The position numbers and the translations under genes were made by a program. A stretch of DNA of 64,000 nt from Burkholderiales bacterium (GTDB lineage Bacteria; Pseudomonadota; Gammaproteobacteria; Burkholderiales; Casimicrobiaceae). Under the pieces are notes generated by a model. The model saw only the letters and a program-made list of their open reading frames with translations, did no database searches and was not told the origin of the DNA. Below are positions 7,196 to 15,864 of the stretch, piece after piece. The DNA lies in contig JADZDD010000025.1 of the NCBI GenBank assembly GCA_020851235.1, forward strand, positions 344,004-408,003. Reading direction: 5' to 3'. The number at the start of each line of letters is the position of its first letter. The stretch's first letter is position 1.

Positions 7196-9931
7196 ATGCG
7201 TTTCACACGGACGAGGGTTGCGGCAACGTTGGGGGTGGCAGGATTCGCGCTCCTCGGCGTGGGGACCGCCGCGGCGCAGGACATTCGCGTCAACGTCACC
7301 GGCACCAACATCAAGCGGACCGATACCGAAACCGCGGCGCCGATCGAGGTCATCACCCGCGAGGACATCCAGCAGACCGGCTTCAATACGATCTCCGACG
7401 TGGTGCGCGCGATCACCGCCAACAACAATGGCACCATCGCCAACCAGTGGAGCTACGGCTTTCCTTCGGGCGGGGCCGGGGTTTCGCTGCGCGGGTTGGG
7501 CTCGAACAACACGCTGCTGCTCCTCAACGGCCGGCGCCTTGCGCAGTACGGCCTCGCCGACGACGGGCACTATTCGTTCACCGACTTGAACCAGATTCCG
7601 TTCGATGCGGTCGAGCGCATCGAGATCCTGAAGGACGGCGCCTCGGCGATCTACGGCTCCGACGCCGTCGCCGGTGTCGTCAACATCATCCTGCGCCAGC
7701 AGTTCACCGGGTTCACCGCCAACGGCACCTTCGGCACCTCGTACAAGGGTGACGGCGACACCTTTCGCGCCGGCCTGACCGGGGGCATCGGCGATCTCAC
7801 CCGGGATCGCTACAACGCCTACCTCACGCTCGATTACCAGAAGCAAAAGGCGATGCCGTCGACCAACCGGCGCGACTACATCGCCACCACCAACCTCGAG
7901 TTCATGGGGCTGCCCGATACGCGTCCCGGCAATCCGCCGCTCGGCTGGGGCACGACGAGCCCGCTTGGCAACGTGCGGCCGATCTCGCCGTCGGGCGCGC
8001 TCGGCGCGTACCAGTCGCTGCCCGGCGCCTGCCCGCCGGGTAGCGAGTCCGACGGCTTTTGCAAGTGGGAGCCCAAGGATTACACCGACATCCAGCCCGA
8101 GACCGAGAAGATCAATGTCTTCGCGCGGGGGTCGTACAACTTCACCGATTCGATCACGGGCTACGCCGAGCTCTCCTGGTTCCAGTCGAAGGTCGACACC
8201 ACGATCTCGCCCAATCCGCTGCGCTCGACCTGGGCCAAGGTCTCGGATTACTCGATCGTGAGTTCATTGAGCACGATCAATCTGCCCGCCACGCACCCGG
8301 ACAATCCGTTCGGCGCGCAGGGGCTCGCCGCCCGGCTGTACTACGTTCCCACCGACATCGGCGGGCGCACGACGAACACGACGAGCGATACGCAGCGCTA
8401 CCTCGCCGGCGTCAAGGGCACCACCGCGGGCTGGGACTGGGATATCGGTGCGATGTACATCCGCTCCGACCTCGAGTATCGGCTCGGCAACTACGTCAAC
8501 TATGCGAACGTCCTCTCGGCGCTGAACGGCCAGGGCGGCTTCGGCTACTACCGGATCGGCGCCAGTGCGAATCTCAACAATCCGGGCATCTACGGTTTCA
8601 TCGCGCCGTCGGTGGTGTCCGACATCCGGACCGAGAACACGCAGATCGACGCCAAGGCGAGCCGCGATCTCATGAAGCTCGACGGTGGCCAGCTGGCGTT
8701 GGCCGTCGGCTACGAGTTCCGGCGCGAGGAGGTGAACAATCCCGGCGTTCCGGGCACCTTCAACGGCGAGATCATCGGCCTGGGTTACGCGGGGGGTGTC
8801 GGCTCGCGTAACGTCAATGCGGTGTACGCCGAGCTCTATGCGCCGGTGCTGAAGAACCTCGAGCTCACCGCCGCGGTCCGTTACGACCACTATTCCGACT
8901 ACGGCTCGAACACCGTGCCGAAGCTCGGCGTGAAGTGGACGGTCGTCCCGCAACTCGTCCTGCGCGGGACGTATGCGGAGGGCTTCCGTGCGCCCGGCTT
9001 GTACGAGAACGGCAACAGTTCCGTGGCAGCCTACACCTCGTACGTGGATCCGGTTCGCTGCCCGGTCACCGACTCGCCGGCCGACTGCGGCGCGGGCAAC
9101 GTGGTGGCGATCACGTCGGGCAATCCCCTCATCGAATCGGAGAAGTCGACCAACTGGACGGTGGGTCTCGTCTTCGAGCCGGTGCCGGCGTTCAACATGA
9201 CGCTCGACTACTGGAACGTGGAGACGAAGAACCAGATCACCGGCGGCGACCCGCAGCTCATCATCGACAATCCGGGCGCCTTCCCGTCCGCGGTCGTGAT
9301 CCGCGACCAGACCGACGCCCTGCCCGGCATCCCGAATTCGGGAACGATCGTCGCGGTGACCGTGCCGTTCGAGAACGCCGACAAGACGAAGACCGACGGC
9401 ATCGACGTGTCCGCACGCTATCGCTGGGTGAACGCGAACTACGGCAATTTCACCGCGTCGATCGACTACACGCACATCCGCAGCTTCGAGCGCACGTTCC
9501 AGAACGGAATCTCTGCCGAGTACGCCGGCACGCACGGGCCGACGTCGCTGTCGAGCGCCGCCGGGATGCCGAAGGACAAGTTCAACGTGACGCTCGCCTG
9601 GGAGAAGGGGCCGTGGAACGTCGCCGGCATCGTCCGCTACGTGGGGCCGATGGACGACGTCGAATCGAAGGAGGACCCGACCTGTCTCACCTCGTCGTCC
9701 CTGGGCGTCGATGGCTACTGCACGGTCGCGTCGTTCACGACCCTCGACCTGTCGGCTTCCTATAAAGGCTTCAAGAACTGGGAGATCTTCGGGTCGGTGA
9801 TCAACGTGTTCAACCGCATCGCGCCGTTCGACTACACGGCGGGCTACGGCATCTACAACTACAATTTCAACTACGCGCTGCCCGGGGCGACCGGCACCAT
9901 GTTCAACCTGGGAGCACGCTACACGTTCTGA
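7196..9931 (+). CDS. TonB-dependent outer membrane receptor (copy 2)
   Basis: A 911-residue receptor closely similar to the preceding one along its whole length, including the mature N-terminus (QDIRVNVTGTNIKRTDTETAAPI), the plug motifs and the barrel end (FNLGARYTF, with the canonical terminal Phe). The signal peptide ends ...GTAAAQ. The ATG is placed after the strong ribosome site GGGGGAG at 7184-7190. Both copies share a paired-cysteine loop (DPVRCPVTDSPADC here). The pair looks like a tandem duplication that then diverged, most in extracellular loops, which would fit different but related ligands. The receptor should be powered by the exbB-exbD-tonB genes one kilobase downstream. Confidence 0.93.
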   Translation: MRFTRTRVAATLGVAGFALLGVGTAAAQDIRVNVTGTNIKRTDTETAAPIEVITREDIQQTGFNTISDVVRAITANNNGTIANQWSYGFPSGGAGVSLRGLGSNNTLLLLNGRRLAQYGLADDGHYSFTDLNQIPFDAVERIEILKDGASAIYGSDAVAGVVNIILRQQFTGFTANGTFGTSYKGDGDTFRAGLTGGIGDLTRDRYNAYLTLDYQKQKAMPSTNRRDYIATTNLEFMGLPDTRPGNPPLGWGTTSPLGNVRPISPSGALGAYQSLPGACPPGSESDGFCKWEPKDYTDIQPETEKINVFARGSYNFTDSITGYAELSWFQSKVDTTISPNPLRSTWAKVSDYSIVSSLSTINLPATHPDNPFGAQGLAARLYYVPTDIGGRTTNTTSDTQRYLAGVKGTTAGWDWDIGAMYIRSDLEYRLGNYVNYANVLSALNGQGGFGYYRIGASANLNNPGIYGFIAPSVVSDIRTENTQIDAKASRDLMKLDGGQLALAVGYEFRREEVNNPGVPGTFNGEIIGLGYAGGVGSRNVNAVYAELYAPVLKNLELTAAVRYDHYSDYGSNTVPKLGVKWTVVPQLVLRGTYAEGFRAPGLYENGNSSVAAYTSYVDPVRCPVTDSPADCGAGNVVAITSGNPLIESEKSTNWTVGLVFEPVPAFNMTLDYWNVETKNQITGGDPQLIIDNPGAFPSAVVIRDQTDALPGIPNSGTIVAVTVPFENADKTKTDGIDVSARYRWVNANYGNFTASIDYTHIRSFERTFQNGISAEYAGTHGPTSLSSAAGMPKDKFNVTLAWEKGPWNVAGIVRYVGPMDDVESKEDPTCLTSSSLGVDGYCTVASFTTLDLSASYKGFKNWEIFGSVINVFNRIAPFDYTAGYGIYNYNFNYALPGATGTMFNLGARYTF

Positions 9932-10025
9932 TCGCGCGTGTTGGAACCCGCGGCGCGGGATGCGCCGCCGCGCCGGGACGGGCAGCCTGCGGTCCCGGCG
10001 CGGGCGTTCGACAAGAGGAGGCACC

Positions 10026-10499
10026 ATGAGGAAGATCGTGGCGGCGCTCGCCGCCGCGTGCATGCTCGTATCGGTCGCGGCGGTCGCGCAGGAGCCGGCC
10101 GCCGGAGCGGCCGAGCTCGCCGCGCTGCAGAAGGCGGCGCGGGCCGACAAGCGCGGGCTCGTCGCCGAGAAGCTCGCACTCACGCCGGCCGAGGCGACGA
10201 AGTTCTGGCCCGCGTACGACGGCTGCCAGCGCGACCTCGCGCAGGTGACGCGCCGGCGGACGGTGGCCATCGAGGGCCTCGTCGGGCGCGATGGCCCGCT
10301 CACCGATGCGTATGCGCGCAAGGTCGTCGACGAGCTCGTCGCCATCGAGGATGCCGAGATGCGCGCGCTGCGCAAGTGCGCGCAGGCGATGCTGCGCGCG
10401 CTCCCGCCGCGCAAGGCCGCACGCTACCTGCAGCTCGAGAACAAGCTGCGCACCGCGCAGGATTACGAGATTGCGGTCGCCTTCCCGCTCGGGCAGTAG
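10026..10499 (+). CDS. Small secreted helical protein of unknown function
   Basis: A 157-residue protein with a signal peptide cleaved near VAAVAQ (residues 16-22). The mature part is predicted helical, rich in Ala, Arg and Glu, with the pattern LALTPAEATKFWPAYDGCQRDL followed by charged helices and an L-x-L-E-N-K-L end. This arrangement recalls small periplasmic Spy/CpxP-like or LTxxQ-type proteins, but I do not recognise the family with certainty. The mature part has two cysteines (in YDGCQRD and LRKCAQA). The ATG follows AGAGGAGG-like purines at 10015-10021. It sits between the receptor and the TonB-energising genes and may serve the same envelope system. Confidence 0.7.
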   Translation: MRKIVAALAAACMLVSVAAVAQEPAAGAAELAALQKAARADKRGLVAEKLALTPAEATKFWPAYDGCQRDLAQVTRRRTVAIEGLVGRDGPLTDAYARKVVDELVAIEDAEMRALRKCAQAMLRALPPRKAARYLQLENKLRTAQDYEIAVAFPLGQ

Positions 10500-10577
10500 T
10501 CGCGCCCGTCGCGGCGACCGGGCACACTCACGTCACGCCGCACCACGCCATGCGATCGCGGGGCCGACGACGGGTCA

Positions 10578-10605
10578 TGGACATTTCGCCGCTTTTGTGT
10601 AAAAT
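10578..10605 (+). promoter_or_regulatory. Sigma-70-like promoter for the exbB operon
   Basis: TGGACA (10578-10583) is five of six to TTGACA. It is followed by 16 bases and TAAAAT (10600-10605), five of six to TATAAT. It lies about 290 bases before the exbB ATG, in an AT-richer patch, and no closer promoter is as good. Confidence 0.55.
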
Positions 10606-10628
10606 CCCGCGGGTTTTTGCGAACGGCC

Positions 10629-10660
10629 TTGGCCCTGCCGCTGGCGGGGCCAATGCTTTT
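10629..10660 (+). terminator. Terminator-like hairpin inside the exbB leader
   Basis: TTGGCCC ... GGGCCAA forms a seven-pair stem (10629-10653) around a GC-rich loop. A short TTTT run follows at 10657-10660. It begins about 17 bases after the predicted transcript start, so it could attenuate the exbB operon, or end transcripts coming from the upstream gene. The T run is short, so termination may be weak. Confidence 0.4.
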
Positions 10661-10891
10661 GGATAGGCATTTCGCGCATGTGCGCAGCGGGTTTTGCAGC
10701 ACCCCGGAGGGGAGGCGGTGGAGGTTCGCCGCTTCGTGGGGTGTCCTGCGGGCCTGCTGCAACCGGTATCCTTCCGCTGCGTCCGGTAACCTGTCCGGCC
10801 CGCAGGCGGATCGCCGGCACGCCGTTGGCCGTGTCCATACCCTGGACCGACCGCCAATCATCTGACTGAATCACCCCTGTCTGGAGACCAC

Positions 10892-11737
10892 ATGTTGAAG
10901 AATATTCGCCGGGCTGCCATGGCCGCGGTCCTGCTCGGCGTCGCCGTCGCCCTGCCGTTCGCACCCGCCGCCATCGCGCAAACGCCACCCCCCGCTCCGG
11001 CCGCGGCGCCGGCACCGGCGGCAGCGCTTCCCGCGCCTGCCGTCGCTCCGCCCGCGGCGCCCGAGATGATCGAGAATCCGTACGGGCTCGAGGCGATGTG
11101 GAAGGGGGGCGACCTCGTCTCGCGCATCACGCTCGGCATCCTCGTGCTGATGTCGATGGGAAGCTGGTACATCATCGTGACCAAGCTCTACGAGCAGTAC
11201 AAGATGGGTCGCCAGGCAAAGGACGCGACCAAGAAGTTCTGGAAGGCGCCGACGGTGCGCCAGGGTGCGGACGTGCTGAAGAAGAGCAGCCCCTACCGCT
11301 TCATCGCCGAGTCGGGGATCGACGCGACGCAAAAGCACGACGGGCTCCTGGGCACCGTCGACCTGAACGACTGGATCGCGATGTCGATCCAGCGCGCCGT
11401 CGACAACATCCAGGCCCGCACGCAGGATGGTCTCGCCTTCCTCGCCACCGTCGGCTCCACCGCGCCGTTCATCGGCCTCTTCGGGACGGTGTGGGGCATC
11501 TATCACGCGCTGACCGCGATCGGCATCGCCGGCCAGGCATCGATCGACAAGGTCGCCGGCCCGGTGGGCGAGGCGCTCATCATGACCGCCATCGGTCTTG
11601 CGGTCGCGGTTCCCGCGGTGCTGGGGTACAACTGGCTCGTTCGTCGCAACAAGGTGGCGATGGATCAGGTGCGCAGCTTCGGCGCCGACGTCCACGCGAT
11701 CCTGCTCTCCAACGCGCGCAGCCCGGCCAAGGCGTGA
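10892..11737 (+). CDS. exbB: ExbB: TonB system proton-channel subunit
   Basis: A 281-residue MotA/TolQ/ExbB family protein. An N-terminal signal-like segment ending PAAIAQ is followed by an Ala/Pro-rich periplasmic stretch, a first membrane helix (ITLGILVLMSMGSWYIIV, about residues 77-95), and two further helices bearing the family hallmark FLATVGSTAPFIGLFGTVWGIYHAL (about residues 185-210) and IGLAVAVPAVLGYN. ExbB forms the pentameric inner membrane channel that, with ExbD, uses the proton gradient to energise TonB. The ATG has GGAG six bases ahead. It is the first gene of exbB-exbD-exbD-tonB-OGT, with short spacers throughout. Confidence 0.95.
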   Translation: MLKNIRRAAMAAVLLGVAVALPFAPAAIAQTPPPAPAAAPAPAAALPAPAVAPPAAPEMIENPYGLEAMWKGGDLVSRITLGILVLMSMGSWYIIVTKLYEQYKMGRQAKDATKKFWKAPTVRQGADVLKKSSPYRFIAESGIDATQKHDGLLGTVDLNDWIAMSIQRAVDNIQARTQDGLAFLATVGSTAPFIGLFGTVWGIYHALTAIGIAGQASIDKVAGPVGEALIMTAIGLAVAVPAVLGYNWLVRRNKVAMDQVRSFGADVHAILLSNARSPAKA

Positions 11738-11741
11738 TGCC

Positions 11742-12170
11742 ATGGCGATGAACGTCGGCTCCGGCGAAGACGAGGAAGAAGCGATCTCCGCCATCAACAC
11801 CACGCCGCTCGTCGACGTGATGCTGGTGCTGCTCATCATCTTCCTCATCACGATTCCGGTCGTCACCACGTCGATCCAGGTGCAGCTCCCCAAGGAGCGC
11901 AACGAGATCCGCGAGACGAAGCCGGAGAACATCATCCTGTCGGTGGACCGTGCCGGCAGCATCTACTGGAACGACCTCAAGATGCCGACGACCGCGGCGC
12001 TGCTCGAGCGGTTGAAGAAGATCGCCGTGCTCGATCCGCAGCCCGAAGTGCAGATTCGCGGTGACGGTGGCGCCGACTACAACTCGGTGGGCAAGATCAT
12101 CTACACCGTGCAGCGGGCAGGCATCGCCAAGGTGGGCTTCATCATGGAGCCTCCCGCGCGCGGCGGCTGA
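11742..12170 (+). CDS. exbD: ExbD-like TonB energy transducer (first copy)
   Basis: A 142-residue ExbD/TolR protein: a short cytoplasmic N-terminus, one membrane helix (VDVMLVLLIIFLITIPVV, about residues 24-41) containing the conserved Asp of the proton path in NTTPLVDVMLVLL, and a periplasmic domain. It starts four bases after the exbB stop. In clusters with two ExbD genes the copies often differ in the receptors they serve. This copy has charged periplasmic sequence (LPKERNEIRETKPENI), unlike the Pro-rich second copy. Confidence 0.93.
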   Translation: MAMNVGSGEDEEEAISAINTTPLVDVMLVLLIIFLITIPVVTTSIQVQLPKERNEIRETKPENIILSVDRAGSIYWNDLKMPTTAALLERLKKIAVLDPQPEVQIRGDGGADYNSVGKIIYTVQRAGIAKVGFIMEPPARGG

Positions 12171-12187
12171 GGCGAGAGGAACCCGAC

Positions 12188-12616
12188 ATGTCCATGTCCA
12201 TAGCCAAGCCGACCGCCGATCCCGAGGTGATGGTGGAGATGAACACCACGCCGCTCATCGACGTGATGCTCGTGCTGCTCGTGATGCTCATCATCACGCT
12301 GCCGATCCAGCTCCACTCGGTGAACCTCAACATGCCGATCGGCAATCCGCCGCCGCCGCTCATCAAGCCCGAGGTCGTCAAGCTCGACATCGACGCCACC
12401 GGTACGATCTACTGGAACGGCGAGGCGGTGCCGGATCGGCAGGCGCTCGAGGAGCACATCCTCCGGGCGGCCAACACGTCGGTGCAGCCGGAAGTGCACC
12501 TGCGTCCGGACAAGAGTGCGAAGTACGCTGTCGTCGCCGGGGTCATGGCCACGGCGCAAAGGCTCGGTCTCACCAAGATCGGGATCGTCGGCAGCGAGCA
12601 GTTCATCAACGACTAG
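12188..12616 (+). CDS. exbD: ExbD-like TonB energy transducer (second copy)
   Basis: A second 142-residue ExbD/TolR protein with the same NTTPLIDVMLVLLVMLIITLPI membrane helix and proton-path Asp, then a periplasmic domain with PIGNPPPPLIKPE just after the membrane. It is diverged from the preceding copy but of equal length. A ribosome site (GAGAGGAA) precedes the ATG, 17 bases after the first exbD. An exbB-exbD1-exbD2 arrangement is known from xanthomonads and some betaproteobacteria. Whether both copies enter one complex is not decidable here. Confidence 0.93.
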   Translation: MSMSIAKPTADPEVMVEMNTTPLIDVMLVLLVMLIITLPIQLHSVNLNMPIGNPPPPLIKPEVVKLDIDATGTIYWNGEAVPDRQALEEHILRAANTSVQPEVHLRPDKSAKYAVVAGVMATAQRLGLTKIGIVGSEQFIND

Positions 12617-12666
12617 CGTCGCGACGGCGCGCGATCCGCGCCACGCGCCGCTACTGCGGAGCTCAC

Positions 12667-13335
12667 ATGGATTACGCGAGACAGCAGCGCGACCCGGGGC
12701 GACACCTGCTTGGGATCGGTTTCGTCATCCTCGTCCACGTTCTCGTCATCTGGGCGCTGCTTTCGGGCCTGGGCCAGGGCGTGATCCAGATCATCAAGAA
12801 GCCGCTCAACGCGACGATCATCGAGGAGATCAAGCTCCCGCCGCCGCCGCCGCCGCCCCCGCCGCCGCCGCCGAAGAAGATCATCGAGCCGCCGAAGGTG
12901 CAGCCGCCCATCGAGACCTACGTTCCGCCGCCCGACGTTCCCGTGCCGGCCCCGGTCGAGGCGCCGCCGATCTCCGTGGTGACGCCGGTCGCGCCGACGC
13001 AGCCGCACGTGATCGCGCCGCCACCGCCGGTGGCAGCACCGCCGGCACCGCCGGCGCCACCGAAGCCGGCGATTCGCCGTGGCATCGTCAAGATCGCCGG
13101 TGACGATCCGACGTATCCGCGCGAGGCGATCCGCAGCGGCGTCGACAAGGGGCGCGTGGTCGCCCGGCTGCAGATCGACGAGAGCGGCAACGTGACCGAG
13201 GTCAAGATCATCGTCTCCGAGCCGCCGCGGGTCTTCGACAAGGCCGTTCGCGCTGCGCTCGAGACGTGGAAGTTCAAGCCCGAGAACGAAAAATACGTGG
13301 GCGAGGTGGAGATCAACTTCAATCTGAAGGATTAG
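12667..13335 (+). CDS. tonB: TonB energy-transducing protein
   Basis: A 222-residue TonB: an N-terminal membrane anchor (LLGIGFVILVHVLVIWALLSG, with the conserved His-type SHxxH-like HVLVIW region), then a periplasm-spanning Pro-rich segment with a run of twelve prolines and repeated PPP/PAP blocks (residues about 58-138). The C-terminal TonB domain (PTYPREAIRSGVDKGRVVARLQID ... ALETWKFKPENEKYVGEVEINFNL) follows. It couples ExbBD to outer membrane receptors such as the two at 4.3-9.9 kb. The stop TAG shares its G with the GTG start of the next gene. Confidence 0.94.
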   Translation: MDYARQQRDPGRHLLGIGFVILVHVLVIWALLSGLGQGVIQIIKKPLNATIIEEIKLPPPPPPPPPPPPKKIIEPPKVQPPIETYVPPPDVPVPAPVEAPPISVVTPVAPTQPHVIAPPPPVAAPPAPPAPPKPAIRRGIVKIAGDDPTYPREAIRSGVDKGRVVARLQIDESGNVTEVKIIVSEPPRVFDKAVRAALETWKFKPENEKYVGEVEINFNLKD

Positions 13336-15413
13336 TGGACGGCATCGTCGACCTCGCGCGGCGCGCCGCCGTTCACCATCGCGCCGGCGAGCTTGCGCAG
13401 GCGATCGCGCTCTACGACGCGATCCTCGCGCGCGCGCCGCACGACGCGCACGCGCTGCACCATTCGGGTGTGGCGTTCTTCCAGCAGGGCGACTACGCGA
13501 AGGCGCTCGACCGGCTGCGTGCCTCGGTCAACACCGACGGGTCGAATGCCGACGCGTGGGCGAACCTGGGCCTCCTCCTGACGACGATCGGGCATCATCG
13601 CGCTGCGGTCGAGACCTACGAGCGCGCCGTCGCGCTCGATCCCGCGCCGGAGATCCTCGTCAACATGGCGGCGGCACAGCTCGCCTGGGCGCAGCCGATC
13701 GCAGCGGAGGCAACGGCGCGGCGCGTCCTCGCGCAGGACGCCACCCACGCGAAGGCCTGGTTCACGCTGGCGCTCGCCTTGCAGCCGCAAGGCCGGATGC
13801 TCGAAGCGCTCGATGCCGCGACCCGGGCCACGGCGCTCGCACCCGGCGAAGAAGGCTACGCCGGGCTCAAGGCGCAACTCGAAACCGGGATCGGCGCCCC
13901 GGAGAAAGCGCGGGCCACACTCGACAAGGCGCTCCTGCGCGCGCCGATGTCGCGCGCCTTGCGCTTCGAACTCGCGAGCCTCCTCGAGTACAGGCTCGGC
14001 GCGCCCGAAGCGGCGCTCGCCCACTACGAGCAGGTCGTCGCGCTCGAGCCGCGCCACGGCCCGGCGCTGTCGCAACTCATCTTCCTGCGCGGACGGCTCG
14101 CCGACTGGCGCGATCGCGACGCGTGGGTGCGCCGCTACCGCGAGGCGGTGGCGGCGGGTGCGAGTGCGTTGTCGCCCTTCGCGTTGCTCGCGCTGCCGTC
14201 GACGCGGGCCGAGCAGCGCGCCTGCGCGCGCCACTGGACCGCCGCGCTCGCGGGCGAGCGCGCCCGGCCTTCGCTCGCCTCACGCGCGCGCCTGCGGATC
14301 GGCTACCTGTCGGCCGACCTGCATACGCATGCGACGGCGTACCTCGCCGCCGGCCTCTTCGAGCAGCACGATCGGCGACACTTCGAGGTCATCGCCTACT
14401 CGACCGGCCCCGACGACCGCTCGCCGATGCGCTCGCGGCTCGCGCGGGCGTTCGATCGCTTCGTCGACCTGTCCCACGCGCCGCCGGCCGCGGTGGCGCA
14501 GGCGATTCGCGACGATGGCGTGGACGTGCTCGTCGATCTCAAGGGACACACGCAGGACGCCACGCCGATCGTGCTCGCGCATCGACCGGCGCCGATCCAG
14601 GTGCACTACCTCGGTTATCCCGGCACGCTCGAGGGCGGCCTTTGCGACTACCTCATCGGCGATGCGATCGTCACGCCGCCGGAGCACGCCGCCGATTACG
14701 CCGAAGCGATCGTCACGCTGCCCGGGTCGTACCAGGTCAACGACCGCACGCGACCGATCGCCGACACGCCGTCGCGCGACGCGGTCGGACTGCCGCCCTT
14801 CGGGCTGGTCTTTGCCTGCTTCAACCAGACGTACAAGATCAATCCCCAGGTCTTCGACGCGTGGGCAGGCATCCTGCGCGCGATCGATGGCTCGGTGCTG
14901 TGGCTGCTCGCCCGGCGTGCCGACGAGCCGGCGGTCGCGCACCTGCGGCGTGAGGCGACGGCCCGTGGCGTCGATCCGGCACGGCTCGTCTTCGCCTTGC
15001 ATCGTCCCAACGCCGACTACCTCGCGCTGTACCGCCATGCCGATCTCTTCCTCGACACCTGGCCGTACAACGCGCATACCACCGCCAGCGACGCGTTGTG
15101 GGCGGGCTGTCCCGTGCTCACGATGCGGGGCGAGACCTTCGCGGGCCGTGTCGCCGCGAGCCTCGTCACCGCGGTGGGCCTGCCCGAACTCGTCACGGGA
15201 TCGGTCGCCGAATACGTCGCGCGCGCGGTCTCGCTCGCGCGCGATCCCGGCGAACGGGAGCGCCTGCGCACGCAGCTCGCGGGTCCCGGGCGCGCGTCGC
15301 CGCTCTTCGACACGACGGCGACCACACGTGCGCTCGAGCGCGCGTACCGCGTGATGGTCGAGCAGCATCGCCGCGGCGTGCGCGAGGCCTTTACCGTCCC
15401 GCCGACGCCGTGA
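13335..15413 (+). CDS. TPR and SPINDLY-type O-GlcNAc transferase (GT41)
   Basis: A 692-residue protein with an N-terminal array of about six tetratricopeptide repeats (residues 1-230) and a GT41 O-linked GlcNAc transferase catalytic region. Hallmarks are LRIGYLSADLHTHATAYL, DVLVDLKGHTQDATPIVLAHRPAPIQVHYLGYPGT, FACFNQTYKINP, and near the end FLDTWPYNAHTTASDALWAGCPVLT. The His after SADLH and the PYNAHTT segment belong to the nucleotide-sugar site of this family. The GTG start overlaps the tonB stop by one base and has AAGGA at 13327-13331, so synthesis is probably coupled to TonB. Bacterial members glycosylate proteins or unknown acceptors; the acceptor here is unknown. Confidence 0.88.
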   Translation: MDGIVDLARRAAVHHRAGELAQAIALYDAILARAPHDAHALHHSGVAFFQQGDYAKALDRLRASVNTDGSNADAWANLGLLLTTIGHHRAAVETYERAVALDPAPEILVNMAAAQLAWAQPIAAEATARRVLAQDATHAKAWFTLALALQPQGRMLEALDAATRATALAPGEEGYAGLKAQLETGIGAPEKARATLDKALLRAPMSRALRFELASLLEYRLGAPEAALAHYEQVVALEPRHGPALSQLIFLRGRLADWRDRDAWVRRYREAVAAGASALSPFALLALPSTRAEQRACARHWTAALAGERARPSLASRARLRIGYLSADLHTHATAYLAAGLFEQHDRRHFEVIAYSTGPDDRSPMRSRLARAFDRFVDLSHAPPAAVAQAIRDDGVDVLVDLKGHTQDATPIVLAHRPAPIQVHYLGYPGTLEGGLCDYLIGDAIVTPPEHAADYAEAIVTLPGSYQVNDRTRPIADTPSRDAVGLPPFGLVFACFNQTYKINPQVFDAWAGILRAIDGSVLWLLARRADEPAVAHLRREATARGVDPARLVFALHRPNADYLALYRHADLFLDTWPYNAHTTASDALWAGCPVLTMRGETFAGRVAASLVTAVGLPELVTGSVAEYVARAVSLARDPGERERLRTQLAGPGRASPLFDTTATTRALERAYRVMVEQHRRGVREAFTVPPTP

Positions 15414-15495
15414 ACGGGCGCGGCGCCGGCGGCGCAGCAGCCGGAGAGACGTCCGGTGTCGAGGGGTGCCGCACGCCCGGCGCGCGCGCCGGGGT

Positions 15496-15864
15496 CTAGT
15501 CGCCGTCGCGCAGGCCGTAGACGGCGGCCGCACCGGTGAGCGCGAGCAGGGCCGCGGCCGCACCGGCGAGACTCGTCAGGGACATCGGCTGGCTCGCGAC
15601 GAAGCGGTACGCCTCGCGCACGGCATCGAGCATCGTCCCGGGGGCTGCCACCGCCAATCCCACCGCGGCGACCGCCCACATCGCGCCCACGATCGGCGCG
15701 CGCCACGCGGGTCGCTGCGGCGCCAGCGGCAACGCGGCGACGACACGCGCCGTGAAGCCGTCGTCGGCGACGTACGCGGACTGCGTCGCATGAGCGTCGG
15801 CCGCGAGGATCGCGTCGAGCCAGTCGTGGCGATCGGGGGGCGGATGGCGTTCGATCGACGTCAT
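15496..15864 (-). CDS. Two-helix membrane protein, probable anti-sigma partner
   Basis: A 122-residue protein with a short hydrophilic N-terminus (HDWLDAILAADAHATQSAYVADDGFTARVVAALP) and two membrane segments (about residues 57-75 and 96-115). It has no HxxxCxxC zinc anti-sigma motif. Its start ATG overlaps the stop of the ECF sigma gene in ATGA, and the pairing with an ECF sigma factor suggests it restrains or senses for that factor. This role is inferred from position, size and topology only. It converges with the GT41 gene across 82 bases. Confidence 0.65.
   Translation of the reverse strand: MTSIERHPPPDRHDWLDAILAADAHATQSAYVADDGFTARVVAALPLAPQRPAWRAPIVGAMWAVAAVGLAVAAPGTMLDAVREAYRFVASQPMSLTSLAGAAAALLALTGAAAVYGLRDGD

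Larger units (their letters stand above)
10500..10891 (+). other. Leader region of the exbB operon
   Basis: There are 392 bases without a convincing gene. It holds a sigma-70-like promoter (10578-10605) and a hairpin with a short T run (10629-10660), both listed separately. A purine-rich stretch (10706-10727, GGAGGGGAGGCGGTGGAGG) and the GGAG ribosome site of exbB (10883-10886) follow. If the promoter is used, the exbB transcript has a leader of about 280 bases. I see no match to a known riboswitch class. Confidence 0.5.

Noticed and set aside
10612..10891. Known riboswitch in the exbB leader
   Set aside because: I found no conserved core of the cobalamin, TPP, glycine or other common classes; only a simple hairpin is clear.
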